A stretch of DNA of 64,000 nucleotides from Torreya grandis. Lineage: Eukaryota > Streptophyta > Pinopsida > Cupressales > Taxaceae. Made by a program: the position numbers and the translations under genes. Within the stretch, counting starts at the first letter, position 1. Each line of letters opens with the position of its first letter. Shown here piece by piece: positions 47,122 to 59,545 of the stretch. Below the pieces are notes generated by a model. That model was not told the DNA's origin, did not search any database, and saw only the letters and a program-made list of their open reading frames with translations. The stretch covers positions 1,096,001-1,160,000 of the forward strand of contig JARHVA010004806.1 of assembly GCA_037957365.1 (NCBI GenBank). Direction: 5' to 3'.

Positions 47122-49020
47122 TGTTAGATATGGATTAAAATAAACTCTACAGACCAATCCTAAACATTAGTGTTTCAAAGGGAGGCTTGAAAGAAGAATT
47201 AAAAATTAAAGTGTGTATGAAGTTCTCTAAAGACATTGCATACAAACAATCTTCAGTGCAATTTTTATTCTTAGCTCTTCAATTGACTTGTTGAGGATGA
47301 AATCATAGTAGTAGGTGAGAAAAGGACCTATAAAATATGACAACTATCACACTTATATGAAAATACACAATCAACAATACACACTACCACCATAAACTAA
47401 TCTACAAACAAAACTCTTTATTAATTTTATGGTTGAAGTTACAATTTCTATATCTCTCTATATACCAGCTTCAGGGATGATTCCTTTAAATAGATTTAAA
47501 TAACATACATATATAGCCAAAAAGGAAAGACTAACCAAATGGTGTAGAGGAGATAAGGATCAATCTTGATTTTGTTAACTCAAGACTAAAAATCTTTTTA
47601 CAATAATAAATCAAGTCTTCAAATATCTTCATAGTCTTCAAACTCATACATGATCTTCAAATTTGGCATCGAAAGTAAGGTTGTGAGCCTTTGTTGAGTT
47701 GGAAAACCTTTACATGAAAACTAAACCCCTCTTCAATTGTTAACTCAAAATTGAAGTTGAGTTTGAAGTGTTGAACACCTTTGTTTACATTGAGTTTATG
47801 GAAGATGCATGAAAAAGTAATTACATAATCAACTAAGAATGATTTAGTACTTGATGACTAGTTAACTTCACTTTAGCTTTCCCACACATGATCTAGTACT
47901 CTAAAAGTGCATGAAAATATCCATGTGAAGATCATATATGTAGCATAGAAACTCCATGTAGACTCATTTAATATCCATATCAATGCCAAACTCAAACTTA
48001 CTTCTAATGTAAAGATAAATTATTCATATGCATGGACCTGACCAAACTATGACTGTCCAGTTTAAGTGGCTACATGTCAAGGAAATGACTATGTTGAATA
48101 TTTAGACATTTCTCTAAGATCATGCATCTTTCCCTTTCTCAAAATCTAAGCTTTAATCTTCCTGATAGATCATATTTGATAGAAATTTAATGGTGATGAG
48201 TAAACTTACATAGCTTACTTCTTATTCAAACAAAGTTGATTTTATTTTCCATTATATGTTTACTTTTAATTCTAACAATTGATCTTGATCTAGTCCATCT
48301 CTTATTTTACCAAGTGTTAATTATTTATTTGTTTCATAAGATCCTATTGTCAGTGCTTTGACTCATTGACCTCTTATACACCATAGAACTACTTGGTATG
48401 ATTAAATATGAATTGTTGATTTGTTTGGACCCACTGACATCATCCTTATTCTCACTCCATTATATTTGGATGTACATTTTAATGAAAAACATTGGATCTA
48501 CCTCCATTTGATCTCAAAAACTATTTTACATGGGTTAAATCTAATGTGTATGCACTCATCATTTGATGTTTTCATGACTTTCATTGATGTCTACATGATT
48601 GTCACACTTTGAACACCAAACAATTAATTGTTGAGATTTATTTTGACATTTGTGTGACCGTCAATGATGCCTGCATAACCATCACACTACTTGTTTTACT
48701 TTAAAGGCTTGCATCTGGAGATTAAAAAATCATAAAGGCACCAAATTTTTAGTAGATGTTGTTGGGACAAAGGACATCATATCTTTGCATTTCCTTGGTT
48801 CTAGAAGACTCTTCAAGTGTAATTAGTAAATGCATGATCATATTTCTCCACTCATTCTTTCATGATGTGCATATGAGGTATAGCTTCTCAAGGCCTGTGT
48901 TATTCATTTTTTCCTTAAATAAGTACCCTATGAGATATAAAAAATAAAGATCAGGCAATGTTAATTAAAGCTTTAAATGATTGGGGTTAACATTTGGCTT
49001 GTGAGGCCAAAATTTTAACA
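47122..49020. mobile_element. 1,899-bp TGTTA...TAACA insertion in integrase, probable solo LTR
   Basis: On the + strand it starts TGTTAGATAT and ends TTTTAACA, a matched TG...CA terminal inverted repeat as in LTRs. The flanks are CTTCA (47117-47121) and CTCCA (49021-49025), a 5-bp duplication with one transition. Taking out the insertion and one flank restores the integrase frame across the junction. No coding motif, primer site or second internal LTR copy was found, so a solo LTR is the simplest reading. Its orientation is unknown. Confidence 0.8.
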
Positions 49021-49025
49021 CTCCA

Positions 49026-49560
49026 CTTGCCCATTAGCTTGGGGATGATATGGTGAAGATTTCATGTGATTAATTTAGTATAATTATGTAAAAGCCTTGA
49101 TCATATTGGGCATGAATTGGGGATCTTGATCTAAAACAATAAATCTAGGAACTCCAAATCTTAGCATGATCTTATGATATAGGAAATCAATAACCATTTC
49201 CTCCCTAACAAAGGTGAGTGCTTACACTTCAGCCCACTTAGTAACATAATCAATACATACTAATAAATATTATTTTCCTTGGTATGATGGGTTGATTGGT
49301 CCAACAAAATACAAAACCCATTTTATATATGGTTCTAATCTTATTTGAGGATGGAGAGGAATTTTAGATGATAGAGTAGGCTTACCCATCCTTTAACAAG
49401 GATCATATTGCCATATAAACCTTTTGATAGTTTGTAAAGAGATGGTCAGTAATAACCTGCACCAAGGATCTTATGAATGGTATTTTTTGTTAAATAATGT
49501 CCTCCTTGTAGTTCACTATGGCATGCTCTTATGATGTCATACACTTCATCTTCTCTGATA
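49026..49560 (-). pseudogene. gypsy-D integrase zinc finger and catalytic core
   Basis: On the - strand: a decayed zinc-finger region near 49560-49400, then FVGPINPSYQGK, LVCIDYVTKWAEV (first catalytic Asp), RFGVPRFIVLDQDPQF (second Asp) and SSPYHPQANGQVE (catalytic Glu). All three acidic residues of the D,D-35-E motif can be seen. The frame stops where the 1.9-kb insertion begins, just after the Glu codon. The enzyme would insert element cDNA. Confidence 0.87.
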
Positions 49561-49699
49561 CACCTATGAAGTACATGATCAAGTCCGGTTTTAAACAACA
49601 TGCCTTTAAACCATTTGAAATGAGAACTAACTCTAACACAACATTTTGTTTGTTTAGAATTAAAAGAATGAGGAAACTTCTATATTGCCAAGCAATTTT

Positions 49700-50200
49700 C
49701 CATGTCTACAAACCATGGAGAGTATGTGGATATAAAAAATAATTATTCATCTAGAAAATAATGATCCACAAGTTCATTTTCACTTTTAATTATCAATCTA
49801 GACAAAAAGTTGGCAATGACAATATACTTCCTAAGTTTGTCTATAACGGTAATGTCAAATTCTTGCAACAACAATATCCATCTAATTATTTTCCCACCTA
49901 CTAATAATTTATTCATTAATTACTTAATAACTGAATGATTTGTATAGATAAATACCTAATAAATAGTAATGTAATGCCTAAACTTATTTATAACATAAAC
50001 AATAGCAATAAATTATTTTTATGTGGTAGGTAGTTATTCTTTATGGGAGTAAGATTCTTGCTGATATAATAATGACATACATATTTCCATCCTCATCTCT
50101 TTGTTTTAGAACTGATCCTAATACATTATTGGAAGTATCAATATAGATATGAAAAGGATTTCCCCAATTAGGTCTTTTCAATACTAGAGTAGTCATGAGT
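49700..50200 (-). pseudogene. gypsy-D RNase H
   Basis: On the - strand NWGNPFHIYIDTSNNVLGSVLKQRDEDGN is the beginning of the RT-linked RNase H of gypsy elements, with the first conserved Asp in IDTS. Further text such as ITTYHIKIIYCY and MDIVVARI is degraded, with many stops. It follows the RT directly. Confidence 0.7.
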
Positions 50201-50226
50201 TTTTTATTTAATGTTTCAAAATATTC

Positions 50227-51010
50227 TTAACACTTATCATTCCATACAAATTCACTATCTTTTATTATCAAAGAAAACATAGGTGCAACTATCTTGCTAA
50301 AGTCTTCAATAAATATTCTAGAATATCCTACATGATCGAGATTTTTTTTAAATTTTTTTTGTGTTTGTGGAATGGGGAGGTTAAAAATTACCTCAATATT
50401 TTTGGGATCTACTTTTATTCCTTGAGAAGAGATATGATGTCCTAAGACTATCCCTTCATCAACCATTATGATTCATTTCTCATGACTCAAAGATACTTGG
50501 TGTTTTTCACATATAGTAAGTAATTTATCCAAATTGTTCAAAGCTTCATCATATGCAGTGCCATGGATAGTAAAATCATCCATGTACACTTCTAATCAAT
50601 CATTTATAACATCAAAAAAGATGGCTAACTCTGCTCTCTAAAAGGTAGTAGGTGCATTGCATAATCCAAAAGGAAGGATTGTATTAGCATATGTACCCTA
50701 GGGGTAGGTAAATGTAGTTTTATCTTGATCTTCAAGGGATATTATTACTTTATTTTATTAACTAAATCCATTTAAGAATAAAATACTACTTTTTTATCAA
50801 GTTGTCAAAATATTGATTAATAAAAGGCAAAGGAAAGTAGTCTCTCATAGTGGCTACATCTAGTTCTCTATAGTCTACACAAACTCTCCATTTCCCATTA
50901 TTTTTAGTCATAATTAGTAGAGGTCAAACCCATTGACTCTAATATATGGGATAAATAAAACCAACTTCCAATAGTTTTTATATCTCCTTCTTAACAATTT
51001 CATTCAAGGT
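50227..51010 (-). pseudogene. gypsy-D reverse transcriptase
   Basis: On the - strand, N to C: NNGKWRVCVDYRELDVATMRDYFPLPFINQ, then FTYP*GTYANTILPFGLCNAPTTF, then DWLEVYMDDFTIHG with the YMDD active site at 50586-50572. The open stretch to 50227 reads IVLGHHISSQGIKVDPKNIEVI and IFIEDFSKIVAPM. These are all core RT motifs of Ty3/gypsy in order. A TAG-type stop interrupts the PFGLCNAP region. The enzyme would copy RNA to cDNA. Confidence 0.9.
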
Positions 51011-52139
51011 TGGGTTAATTCTCTATTGTGGTTAATTGATTAGTCTAATATATTCAGTGTAGATGTGATGTGTACAGACACTGGGATGTATTCATTTAAT
51101 ATCATTGTAATCCAAAGTAAAATATTTTATGTGTTATGATAATAAATCAAATTCTTTTCTTTCCTTCTGGTCAATTAACTAATTGTTGATATTTAATAGT
51201 TTACTAGTTTGGATTACAATTTGTTTAGTGCTTAGAATAATAGAATTTAAATATTTGTATTAACTCAACAAGGCATTAAATGGACATGTTTGTGGTATTA
51301 AAATGTGAAGTGTAGCTACATCATTTTAAAAGTTTTCACTTTTAGAAATCATATTGGTTAATGGCTAATATAAATCATGTAAGAATGAATTCTACCCATT
51401 TTGAGCCCAATCAACTATGACTTGTAGAATGTCTTATGGACTAGATAACATGTTTTGATTCTCAATAATAGAGGTGGATTCTTCCCATTCATGATTTTAC
51501 ATCTTTAAAGCATAGCTATTAGTCTTTAGATCTTAGATACTATACTTTAGAGCTAAGATACTAGTCTTTAAAGCTAAGATATTGATCTTTGATGTTAGGC
51601 AAAACTATTTTTAGACTTTAGAGCAAAACTATTGAACTTTGAAGCAAAACTATCAAAATTTAGAGCAAAATTGCTAGACTTGGCAGCTGATAACTGTCCA
51701 TAAAATCTTACTCTCAAACCCCACACAGACATTTGGACTTTAGTTTGTAGAAAATTATGTGGATAAAAACACTGAAATAAATGCTAGAAAATAAAACAAT
51801 CAAAATAATACTGTCATCTTACCCTGCTTTGCACAATTTTGGTAGTAGTTCACTACCCGTAAGGAGAAGCCTTCTCACATATTCACTTTTTAATAGGCTC
51901 TTTCTTTAAGCATTGTAATTACATAGATCAAGACACCGTGTGGATATTTGATGGTAACCATGGCTAATCTACTGATGCACACTAGTCTACACAATAGGGT
52001 TTTATTTAAGATGATCCATCCATATTTGTTTATAAAGAACCATTGAAGGTCTAGACAGGTGGATAGAGAGATATCTATTTAGTGTGAATTCCATTATAAA
52101 TGGTTAACAACATCCACTCTCATTTTTTTAACACATCAT

Positions 52140-52260
52140 GTTTCTAGATCTACAATCAATTCATGTTTTAACTATAACTAACCAAGGTCTACCAAGGATG
52201 ATTATATATCCTACCCTCTTTGGTTTAGGTTGAAGGTCCTTTCCTCTCTATTTTTTTTCT
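52140..52260 (-). pseudogene. gypsy-D aspartic protease, C-terminal fragment
   Basis: YIIILGRPWLVIVKT followed by IDCRSRNM (- strand) is the LGRPWL...ID block at the end of plant gypsy proteases. The N-terminal active site was not located. A 17-bp piece, TCTACCAAGGATGATTA, recurs at about 52410, so a small duplication lies next to it. Confidence 0.65.
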
Positions 52261-53459
52261 TCTTCTACGATCATGAATTCCACATGATATTATTATGATT
52301 TTATGGTGACTCATACATTATCTATGGTTGGACATGTTATTTTTAGGGTGCACACTAGTAGTAGATTGATCTACCATTTGAATTCCATCAAGATTTCTAG
52401 TGGCAAGTCTACCAAGGATGATTAAATCCCTATGAGAGATAAATGGTGATTATACTATGTTGATAGTCATTATTTTGATGTCAGTTCATAGTTCATAGTT
52501 CTACAAGCACATTTATAATAGACTTTTTCCCAATTTTCACAGTCATCATAAGACTGCCAATATCTCCATATTTAGGAACAAGTATGCCTCTAGCTAGTAA
52601 ATCAACAATTTTGCCTATTACTTAAATTTTTTAGGATAATGATTATTTCTTCTCAGTGCTTTGATGTACAATATTTTAATGATTTGATTTAACTCAGTAA
52701 TATCCTTAATGACTCTTAATAGTGTAGTTTCTATATTCATTTATTTTAATCCATGCATCAATTTAAAATGTTCCCTAGGTTTATCTTTCTTAAGTCTCTC
52801 AAAAAATAGAATAGCTAGGAGATATTGAATTGTGGTTGATGTGGTTGTGGCTTCTACCTTTTATTCAATTGGTTCTTGGACTATAGGTGGCTCATGAGTG
52901 TTTTCATAATTTGGAATTATAGTTATGGTAATGGGTGAAACTCTTAATACCTTCCCTAATCTGAGTGAACATTATTACACTCACCTAAAATGTTTGTAAT
53001 ATTACTTTCTTGACTAGATCCATAAACAAGTGTATTTTGCCTATTCTTAGGATTTTCCACTAGTTGGGTAGGTAACCATGGTTGGTTAACCTACTATTTA
53101 GTTGGTGGTGGTTGAGGTTATGAAAGCATCAAGGCTTGTTGTGGCGGAAACCTTCTTTGTGGCTAATATAGTTTATTTAACCATTGAGGTGGTGATTATT
53201 GTACCCAATGTGGTTATTGGTTTTGCTATTATGCCTAGGGTTGTGAATGGTTTTGAGGCATTCCCCATATATATGGCATCCATTCTTGAGTAACACATGG
53301 TTTTAGTTATGGTGGTACTAACATTGATGGTGTGAATTATCTCTTCCATGGTGCCATCATGGATTGGGAGGAAATCTTAGACCAGATTGATTTTACAGTT
53401 GGGAATATTGGTTTCTTTATCTTTGGATAAAGTTAAATTCATTAATTTTATGTGCTTCT
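52261..53459 (-). other. gypsy-D gag-protease linker
   Basis: On the - strand this is Asn/His-rich text with many stops, probably the decayed end of gag and start of protease. A + strand Val-rich open frame at 53102-53293 is the antisense of it. Confidence 0.5.
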
Positions 53460-54290
53460 TATTTTAATTGGTTTCTTATGGTAGGAAGGTGTTTGAAATT
53501 CTTAGTATCATGATCTAGGTTAAAAATACCACATACCTCCACTTTTTCTAAAGAATAATCTTTTAATGCATGTTTGAGTCTGCATCTAGGATAATATGTT
53601 GACAATTGTTTAATATTGGTAACATTGAATTTTGATTTGAGTCCATCTAATGTAGATATCAACTGTACTAGAATGTCTATTTTGAAATTAGAAAATTCTT
53701 CCATTAATTGCCTAACTTTAGGTGATTTTCATAAGCTTGATTTCCTCATGCTAGGTCTTATCCTAGAGTAGTTAATACACAATGCTGAAATTTGATCAAA
53801 GGTCAACTTGTCAATGTCACCTTTTCCCATTAAGTTCAAAGCATCACATGCATCATCATATAATTCTTTAAGAAAGAATGTCTTGATTACCTCCTCAATG
53901 AGTTGGTAACCACTCAATTTATGGGTAAATATAAACATATCAAAGTAATATTCTAAGATTTCATCTTTATTTTATTTGATCTTGAAAAAGTCTTCCTTCC
54001 ATTATAAGACTCTACAATAATCTTGATATTTGTCCAAAAATATAGTTTCCATTTCATCCCAAGTGGTGATATAATTACCCTCAAGGACCATGAACCATCT
54101 CATAGCTTCATCCTTGAGTGTAGATGAGAATAACTGTAACTTTTGATTATCTGTGACATAGTCATATGTTTAGCTGAGAACTTAGAACTCAAAGAAGAAC
54201 TGATCTAGATCCTTTGAGGATTTACTTTTAAAATTAAGTAAAATGGATGGTGAGATATTTTTCATGGAAGTTCTATCATCAAGACCCAAG
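53460..54290 (-). pseudogene. gypsy-D gag
   Basis: On the - strand: TLKDEAMRWFMVLEGNYITTWDEMETIFLDKYQDYC matches the capsid-like gag domain of plant gypsy elements. Next come LIEEVIKTFFLKELYDDACDALNLMGKGDIDKLTFDQISALC and an alpha-helical stretch. The zinc-knuckle-like VEVCGIFNLDHDTKNFKHLP has one Cys and the His kept, with the other Cys positions now Phe. Two open stretches (53938-53729 and 53704-53459) are in register with one stop between them. Confidence 0.85.
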
Positions 54291-54862
54291 CTAATTGGAT
54301 AGGAAAAAGTTTTATCCTCTTAAGGCTATTGATCAAGGTTTTTCACATGTGCATGTTCATCTTCCATATTTTTTCCCAACTTTGGTTATCAATCTAATAT
54401 AAATTCTCTTCTTGGGTGCTAAACCTATGGTTTATCTCAGGAGGATAATCTTCATTGGTGATAACATCTTCTTCTTATATAGATTGTGGATCAAATTTGT
54501 CTATTCTAGAAAGGAGATTTTTAGGATCAATTCTCCCTATAGGAGAAGATGTCCTAAATAAGATTATTCTTATAGGATATGTTTGTGAGGATGAACCTAT
54601 TTAGGAAAGGAATAAAAAGAAATTTGTAAACAACTTTCAATTGCCTTTCTTTCACTTCCTGATATTTCTAGCAAGGATTAGATCCCCTCTTCTTCTTAAT
54701 TTATTTGGGATCCCTTAGAGATAAACTATCCTTGAGAATCTCTTGGGAAGTTCATAAATCTAAAGAATCTCAGATTGATTCTATGTTTTTGAGTTTTATG
54801 AATGTTTTTTAATTTTCCCTATATAACTCTAATGTAGGATCTCACTAACACTTATTGATGAT
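54291..54862 (-). other. gypsy-D leader and gag start
   Basis: About 0.57 kb between the primer-binding site and the recognisable gag domain, Glu/Asp-rich in places on the - strand. No distinct feature. Confidence 0.45.
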
Positions 54863-54880
54863 TCCCTAACAATGGCACCA
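54863..54880 (-). promoter_or_regulatory. gypsy-D primer-binding site, tRNA-Asp type
   Basis: The - strand reads TGGTGCCATTGTTAGGGA. The plant tRNA-Asp site is TGGCGCCGTTGCCGGGGA. All five differences are C-to-T or G-to-A. Four bases separate it from the LTR end at 54885. Confidence 0.88.
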
Positions 54881-54884
54881 AAAA

Positions 54885-55930
54885 TGATAGGTTGTTGTTT
54901 TACCTCTCATTTAAATATTCAATGGATTGGTGTCATTTTATACCAAGGCCAGTATCCAAGGTTGTATGCAATGAGACCATTAAATATTAGAGTTTATAGT
55001 TCATTGTTTGGTAGGTTTAATTATACTATGATATTTATATCCTAAGATTAGTAAATAAGATTCTAACTCTATATTGCAGAAAGGTAAATATAAAAAGCTT
55101 TGTTAAATAAAGGTCTCCTATGGAATTCCTTGTTAAAGGATTATTAAATTCACACCATCAACATCTAGATATTAAACATTTGGCATAAGATATCATGGTG
55201 TCCTCACTCAACTTGCTCAGATGGGTAGGAGAGTGTGATATTAGAGAATGTGAGAATGTTTTCTATTGTCACTTAAACTGATTCTTGGTAGATTTTGAAT
55301 ATGGAGATAGGTTAACAAACTTTACTTTCTATGAAATTAAAATATACAATTTTACATAAACAAAACTCACTTGCATTGAATTGAAACAACCTTTTCATTT
55401 AATGGAAACACACTTGCATTAAAGGAAATTCAAACTTTGATTTGAAAAGTAAATCACACTTACTTTGAGAAGGAAATCATTCTTACATTTAAAAGAAATC
55501 ACTCTTGTTTTTAAAATGAAATTAAACTTTGTAGTAAGTTAAGTATACCTAAATTAAATAAATTCTTCTAAACTATAACTAAAAATACCAATTTGTTTTG
55601 ATCTTGGGATAGAAGTGGGCCCTTGCTCCATCCACATAACAATAATAACTTTTACTTAGTAATAAAAAAGAATGCTAAACTTTATTTCATTATCAAAATA
55701 ACATATATAGATATGCAAAACTACACTAGAACACTTATTTTAATTTATTATTTATTGATTATCTCATTTATTAAGTAGATTAAAACTATTTGGAATGAGA
55801 AGGAGACATGTATTTAAAGAATATCTCAACATCTATTCACAAAATATAAATTTTGGTGTTGTAAACATCCCATGCTTATATGAAGGCATTAGAACTAACT
55901 CAAGTAATAATAGATGGAAAATCTAACATA
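54885..55930 (-). repeat. gypsy-D 5' LTR, right end undetermined
   Basis: The LTR should begin at the complement of TGATAGGTTG at 54885, next to the primer site. No second copy was found, so its length is unknown, and the microsatellite block may lie within it or beyond it. No coding signal. Confidence 0.5.
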
Positions 55931-56043
55931 GATATGAAGATACTATATCCAATTTTACAAAATAAAATTAAAAATATATCTAGATAATTTTAGACCATTA
56001 CTATGAATAGTAATGTCTAAAAGAATATATCTAGATATGGAAA

Positions 56044-56102
<59 letters not shown>

Positions 56103-56240
56103 TATATATACATATATGTGTGTGTGTATAACACACACACACATATATATGTATATATATGTGTGTATATATGTATATATATATATATATTTGTGTGTGT
56201 GTGTGTGTATAACACACACACACATATATATGTATATATA

Positions 56241-56295
<55 letters not shown>

Positions 56296-56584
56296 GTGTA
56301 TGTATATGTATATATATATGTATATATATATATATGTATATATGTATATGTATGTATATGTATATATATATATGTATATATATATACATATATATAGACA
56401 TACATATATATATATATATGTAATATGTATATGTATATATTTGTGTGTGTGTGTATAACACACACACATATATATGTATATATATATGTGTGTGTGTATA
56501 TATGTATATATGTATATGTATATATGTATATGTATATATGTATATGTATATATGTATATGTATATATATATATGTATATATCTA

Positions 56585-56632
<48 letters not shown>

Positions 56633-56907
56633 CATACATACATGTGTGTGTGTGTGTGTGTATGAAAATATTATATCCAATTTTGCAAAATAGAAGTAAA
56701 AATATATCTAGATAATTTTAGACCATTACTATGAATAGTAATGTCTAAAAGAAGATATCTGAATATGGAAAGTGTGTGTGTGTGTGTGTGCGTGTGTGTA
56801 GACACACACACACACACACGTGTGTATATATATATATATATATACATACATACATTATATATATATGTATATATATATATATGTGTGTGTGTATATATAT
56901 ATATATG

Positions 56908-56956
<49 letters not shown>

Positions 56957-56965
56957 TGAGAATCA
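55930..56965. repeat. Duplicated unit with TA/TG/CA microsatellites
   Basis: A ~105-bp non-repetitive block at about 55938-56045 is repeated at about 56680-56773 with few differences. Each copy is followed by long alternating TA, TG and CA tracts. Three TGTGTGTGTATAACACACAC hairpin cores occur at about 56117, 56193 and 56441. All overlapping open frames encode only Tyr-Ile or Thr-His repeats and are not genes. Confidence 0.92.
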
Positions 56966-57899
56966 CTATCTTGATCTACAGGATTTAGCTGGAGATCTTT
57001 AGAGCATGCCTAGGCATCTTCAAATCATTCTATATAGGTCTTAGGATCACCTTTGGAACATATTCAAAATTCCTTTGGAGTAGATTCAGAGCATCTTTAG
57101 AATGTTATATCTTTAGAGATCAATTTATTCTTCGTTGAATCCTCAAAACTGTTGCCAAAAAAGGTAGTCAAAATTATTTGATGTCTTCTCAAAAACATCC
57201 CACCATAGGCTTGTATTTATGTACACAAAACTATGCTCATTTCATCCAAGTTAGACATAATAACAAGATAAATAATCAATAATGTATCACATTTAAACAA
57301 AGGATAAATTACATTCATTTCCTACTTAGATGACCACTAAATTAAATGCAATGAAATGTATAACCAAAATACAACACTTGTGGACAATTTTTATTAGATA
57401 TAATGAGCTATATGGAGTTCTCATGACCACTTGGACTATAAAAAACAATAATACAAAGTAAATACCACCAAAATAACAACACCTAACCTAAGAAAAAATA
57501 AAGTAAGACACTGAAGCAACCAAACAACTATATACAGGCTTGTGTATGATGCACTTATTAAACCATGACAACAAATAATAAAAATAACTAACCTAAATTT
57601 TACTTCTTTCCTTTTGGATCAAATAAAAATATTATTTGATCACTATGGCACCATAAGGTGTGGTTGTCATGTGTTTATTTGAAATCACTCAAACATTACT
57701 CACTATGTGACAATTTCCACTTATAATTGGGGGTATGAACATGTTCATGGATTCTTCAAGAAATATTTAGAATACCCTCTTCCATCTTAAATCACATGGG
57801 TTTTTTATATGAACTAATAACCCAATCATACTCATGCCAAATTTTCCTTTCTTGCATAAAAAATGTGATTTCTAATTCAGTCATGGGTTTCACTTGATT
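56966..57899. other. Non-coding stretch with a dispersed repeat
   Basis: About 57290-57450 matches 37241-37400. The remainder, including CTTTGGAGTAGATTCAGAGC-type text, shows no recognised element or gene. Confidence 0.4.
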
Positions 57900-59239
57900 C
57901 TACCCATTAGACTCAAAGAAGTTAGCTACCATAGTGCTATTTGAAAAAAATTCCTCAAGATCCTTATGGGTTAGATATGGAGTGTCTAAATTCAAGATTT
58001 TTTTTTCCAAAATACATCTCATCATGATTATTTGAAAATCCATAGGGCTCACTTCAATTCTTATGTTTTGTTTATGAAACCTCATCTTGATCACTCATTT
58101 CCAACTCTTAGATAGAGTCATATAAAAGTTATTGATTTTTTATATCTTGATGATCATCATATTTAATGTATAAAGGAATATCTTCAAACCCTTAAAGTTC
58201 TAATTCATTTTTCCTTGGTAACTTTATCCTTGCATTGCCTTCTTCACTTAAAACCTCAGCTTGCTAACCAACTTCATCATTCAAATCTACCATACTGAGT
58301 TTTTCAATCTCATTCAATAATTCATGGTATAAGTGATACCAAGAGTCATCCAATTCACTTGAAATTCTCTTGGCCTTAATAATAGGTTCATGGAGATTAT
58401 CTTATTGACTATCTTCCATGAGAGAGGTTTATTGAGTTGTGTTTTTATTAACTTCATTATTATGCCATTGTGACTATTCCATGTTATCCAACTTTCCTTC
58501 ATGGTCCAAATATAATATAAATGGATAAATTTGGGTTCCAATAATGATGTCCTCTTCATATGTGCTTGAGGTGTTCTCTTTGAGGTGTCCTTGAAATTCA
58601 TCAGAAATTGAAATATAATCAATTTATTGAAGGACTTTCAATGAATTATTTAACCTTGATAGATTGCTTCCAAATATTCAATGCTAAAGTTATTTCCTTA
58701 ATGAACTTAGTTTCTCTTCAAAGGAGGAGGAGGTAGTTGGGTAATTCACCTCATTCGTCTTATTGACAACTGTAAGGGTGTTTTTCCAACTTAAAATCTT
58801 AGGAGTATCAAGGTTGGAGACCACACTCTTATTCTTGAAACTTTTAGTTATCTTACCAAATTTATATATACTTTAATGCTCGAGAATGGTTGTAGTAGGG
58901 AGAATTTATGAGGCACTTGGATAACATGAGATACCTCTTGAAATAGAATTCATACCATCCATTTCTTCCTTACTCTCCCTTTCAAGGTAAGGCATGACAT
59001 AGTTTAGGTTTTTATCCCATGAAGGCTTCCAATATGGGGTTAATTTAGGATCATAAGAAGGCATGGTATCTTTAATGGGGTCTTAAACAAAACTATGTTG
59101 ATTTGGAGCAGGATGATGGAGACAATCAACACTTGAGGTGGTTGGTGTGTATGGCTGGATATGGAATATTGAAAGTGACCTAAAATTTATTTTGATCCAT
59201 ATACCATTCCCAAGTCTTCAAACCATATAATACAAGTCA
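57900..59239 (-). pseudogene. gypsy-E pol linker region, poorly recognised
   Basis: On the - strand, text downstream of the protease is acidic and resembles a protein, with pieces such as RISSELDDSWYHLYHELLNEIEKLSMVDLNDEV and LNLDTPYLTHKDLEEFF in several frames. It has no clear RT motif. I take it as the degraded spacer between protease and RT of a gypsy-type element because it follows that protease on the same strand. The open stretches are 57900-58094 and 58314-58622. A host-gene remnant is possible but less likely. Confidence 0.4.
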
Positions 59240-59545
59240 CTAGACAATCATCCCCCACCCAATATTATCCATAAAATCACTAGACAAACATAGGTCAAAA
59301 TGAGGTAACAAGTCTACAATAATAAGGTATTGTGCAATTGAAATATGGGTGTAGGCATGAAGGGTGATTTCAAGGTTTTTGTATAGGCCAAATTTCCTAA
59401 TAAGAGATCCATTCCAATGTAATTTAAGGTTATAGGTAGGGTCATACACCAAATTTGTATTATTTTCCACTAGCTTAGGGATGACTAAAATGCTAGACTT
59501 GTCATCAAACAAGTAATTGTGAACTAAGAAGTCTCCAATAACCAT
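59240..59545 (-). pseudogene. gypsy-E aspartic-protease-like remnant
   Basis: A 101-residue open frame reads MVIGDFLVHNYLFDDKSSILVIPKLVENNTNLVYDPTYNL, then HISIAQYLIIVDLLPHFDLCLSSDFMDNIG. The second part fits the C-terminal half of a retropepsin-type fold in gypsy polyproteins, with hydrophobic strand, DLxPxFDxxLxxDF and Gly. No DTG/DSG active site is visible. It is one of the longest non-repetitive open frames in the window. The assignment rests on weak similarity recalled for gypsy elements, not on an alignment. Confidence 0.45.

Larger units (their letters stand above)
46290..54884 (-). mobile_element. gypsy-D: Ty3/gypsy element with complete pol order, - strand
   Basis: On the - strand: a tRNA-Asp-like primer site (54880-54863), gag (about 54290-53460), protease (about 52260-52140), RT (about 51010-50227), RNase H (about 50200-49700), and integrase (about 49560-49026, continuing at 47116-46440). 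It is the only element here with gypsy RT and integrase, PR-RT-RH-INT order. The integrase is split by a 1.9-kb insertion. The primer site and the style of gag suggest the Athila/Tat group of Ty3/gypsy elements. The 5' LTR begins at 54885 to the right. The 3' LTR was not identified. Confidence 0.8.

Noticed and set aside
53102..53293. Val-rich + strand open frame
   Set aside because: Antisense of the Asn/His-rich gypsy-D gag linker.
55955..56966. Many long open frames on both strands in the 55.9-57.0 kb block
   Set aside because: They consist only of Tyr-Ile, Thr-His or Cys-Val repeats caused by TA, CA and TG microsatellites.
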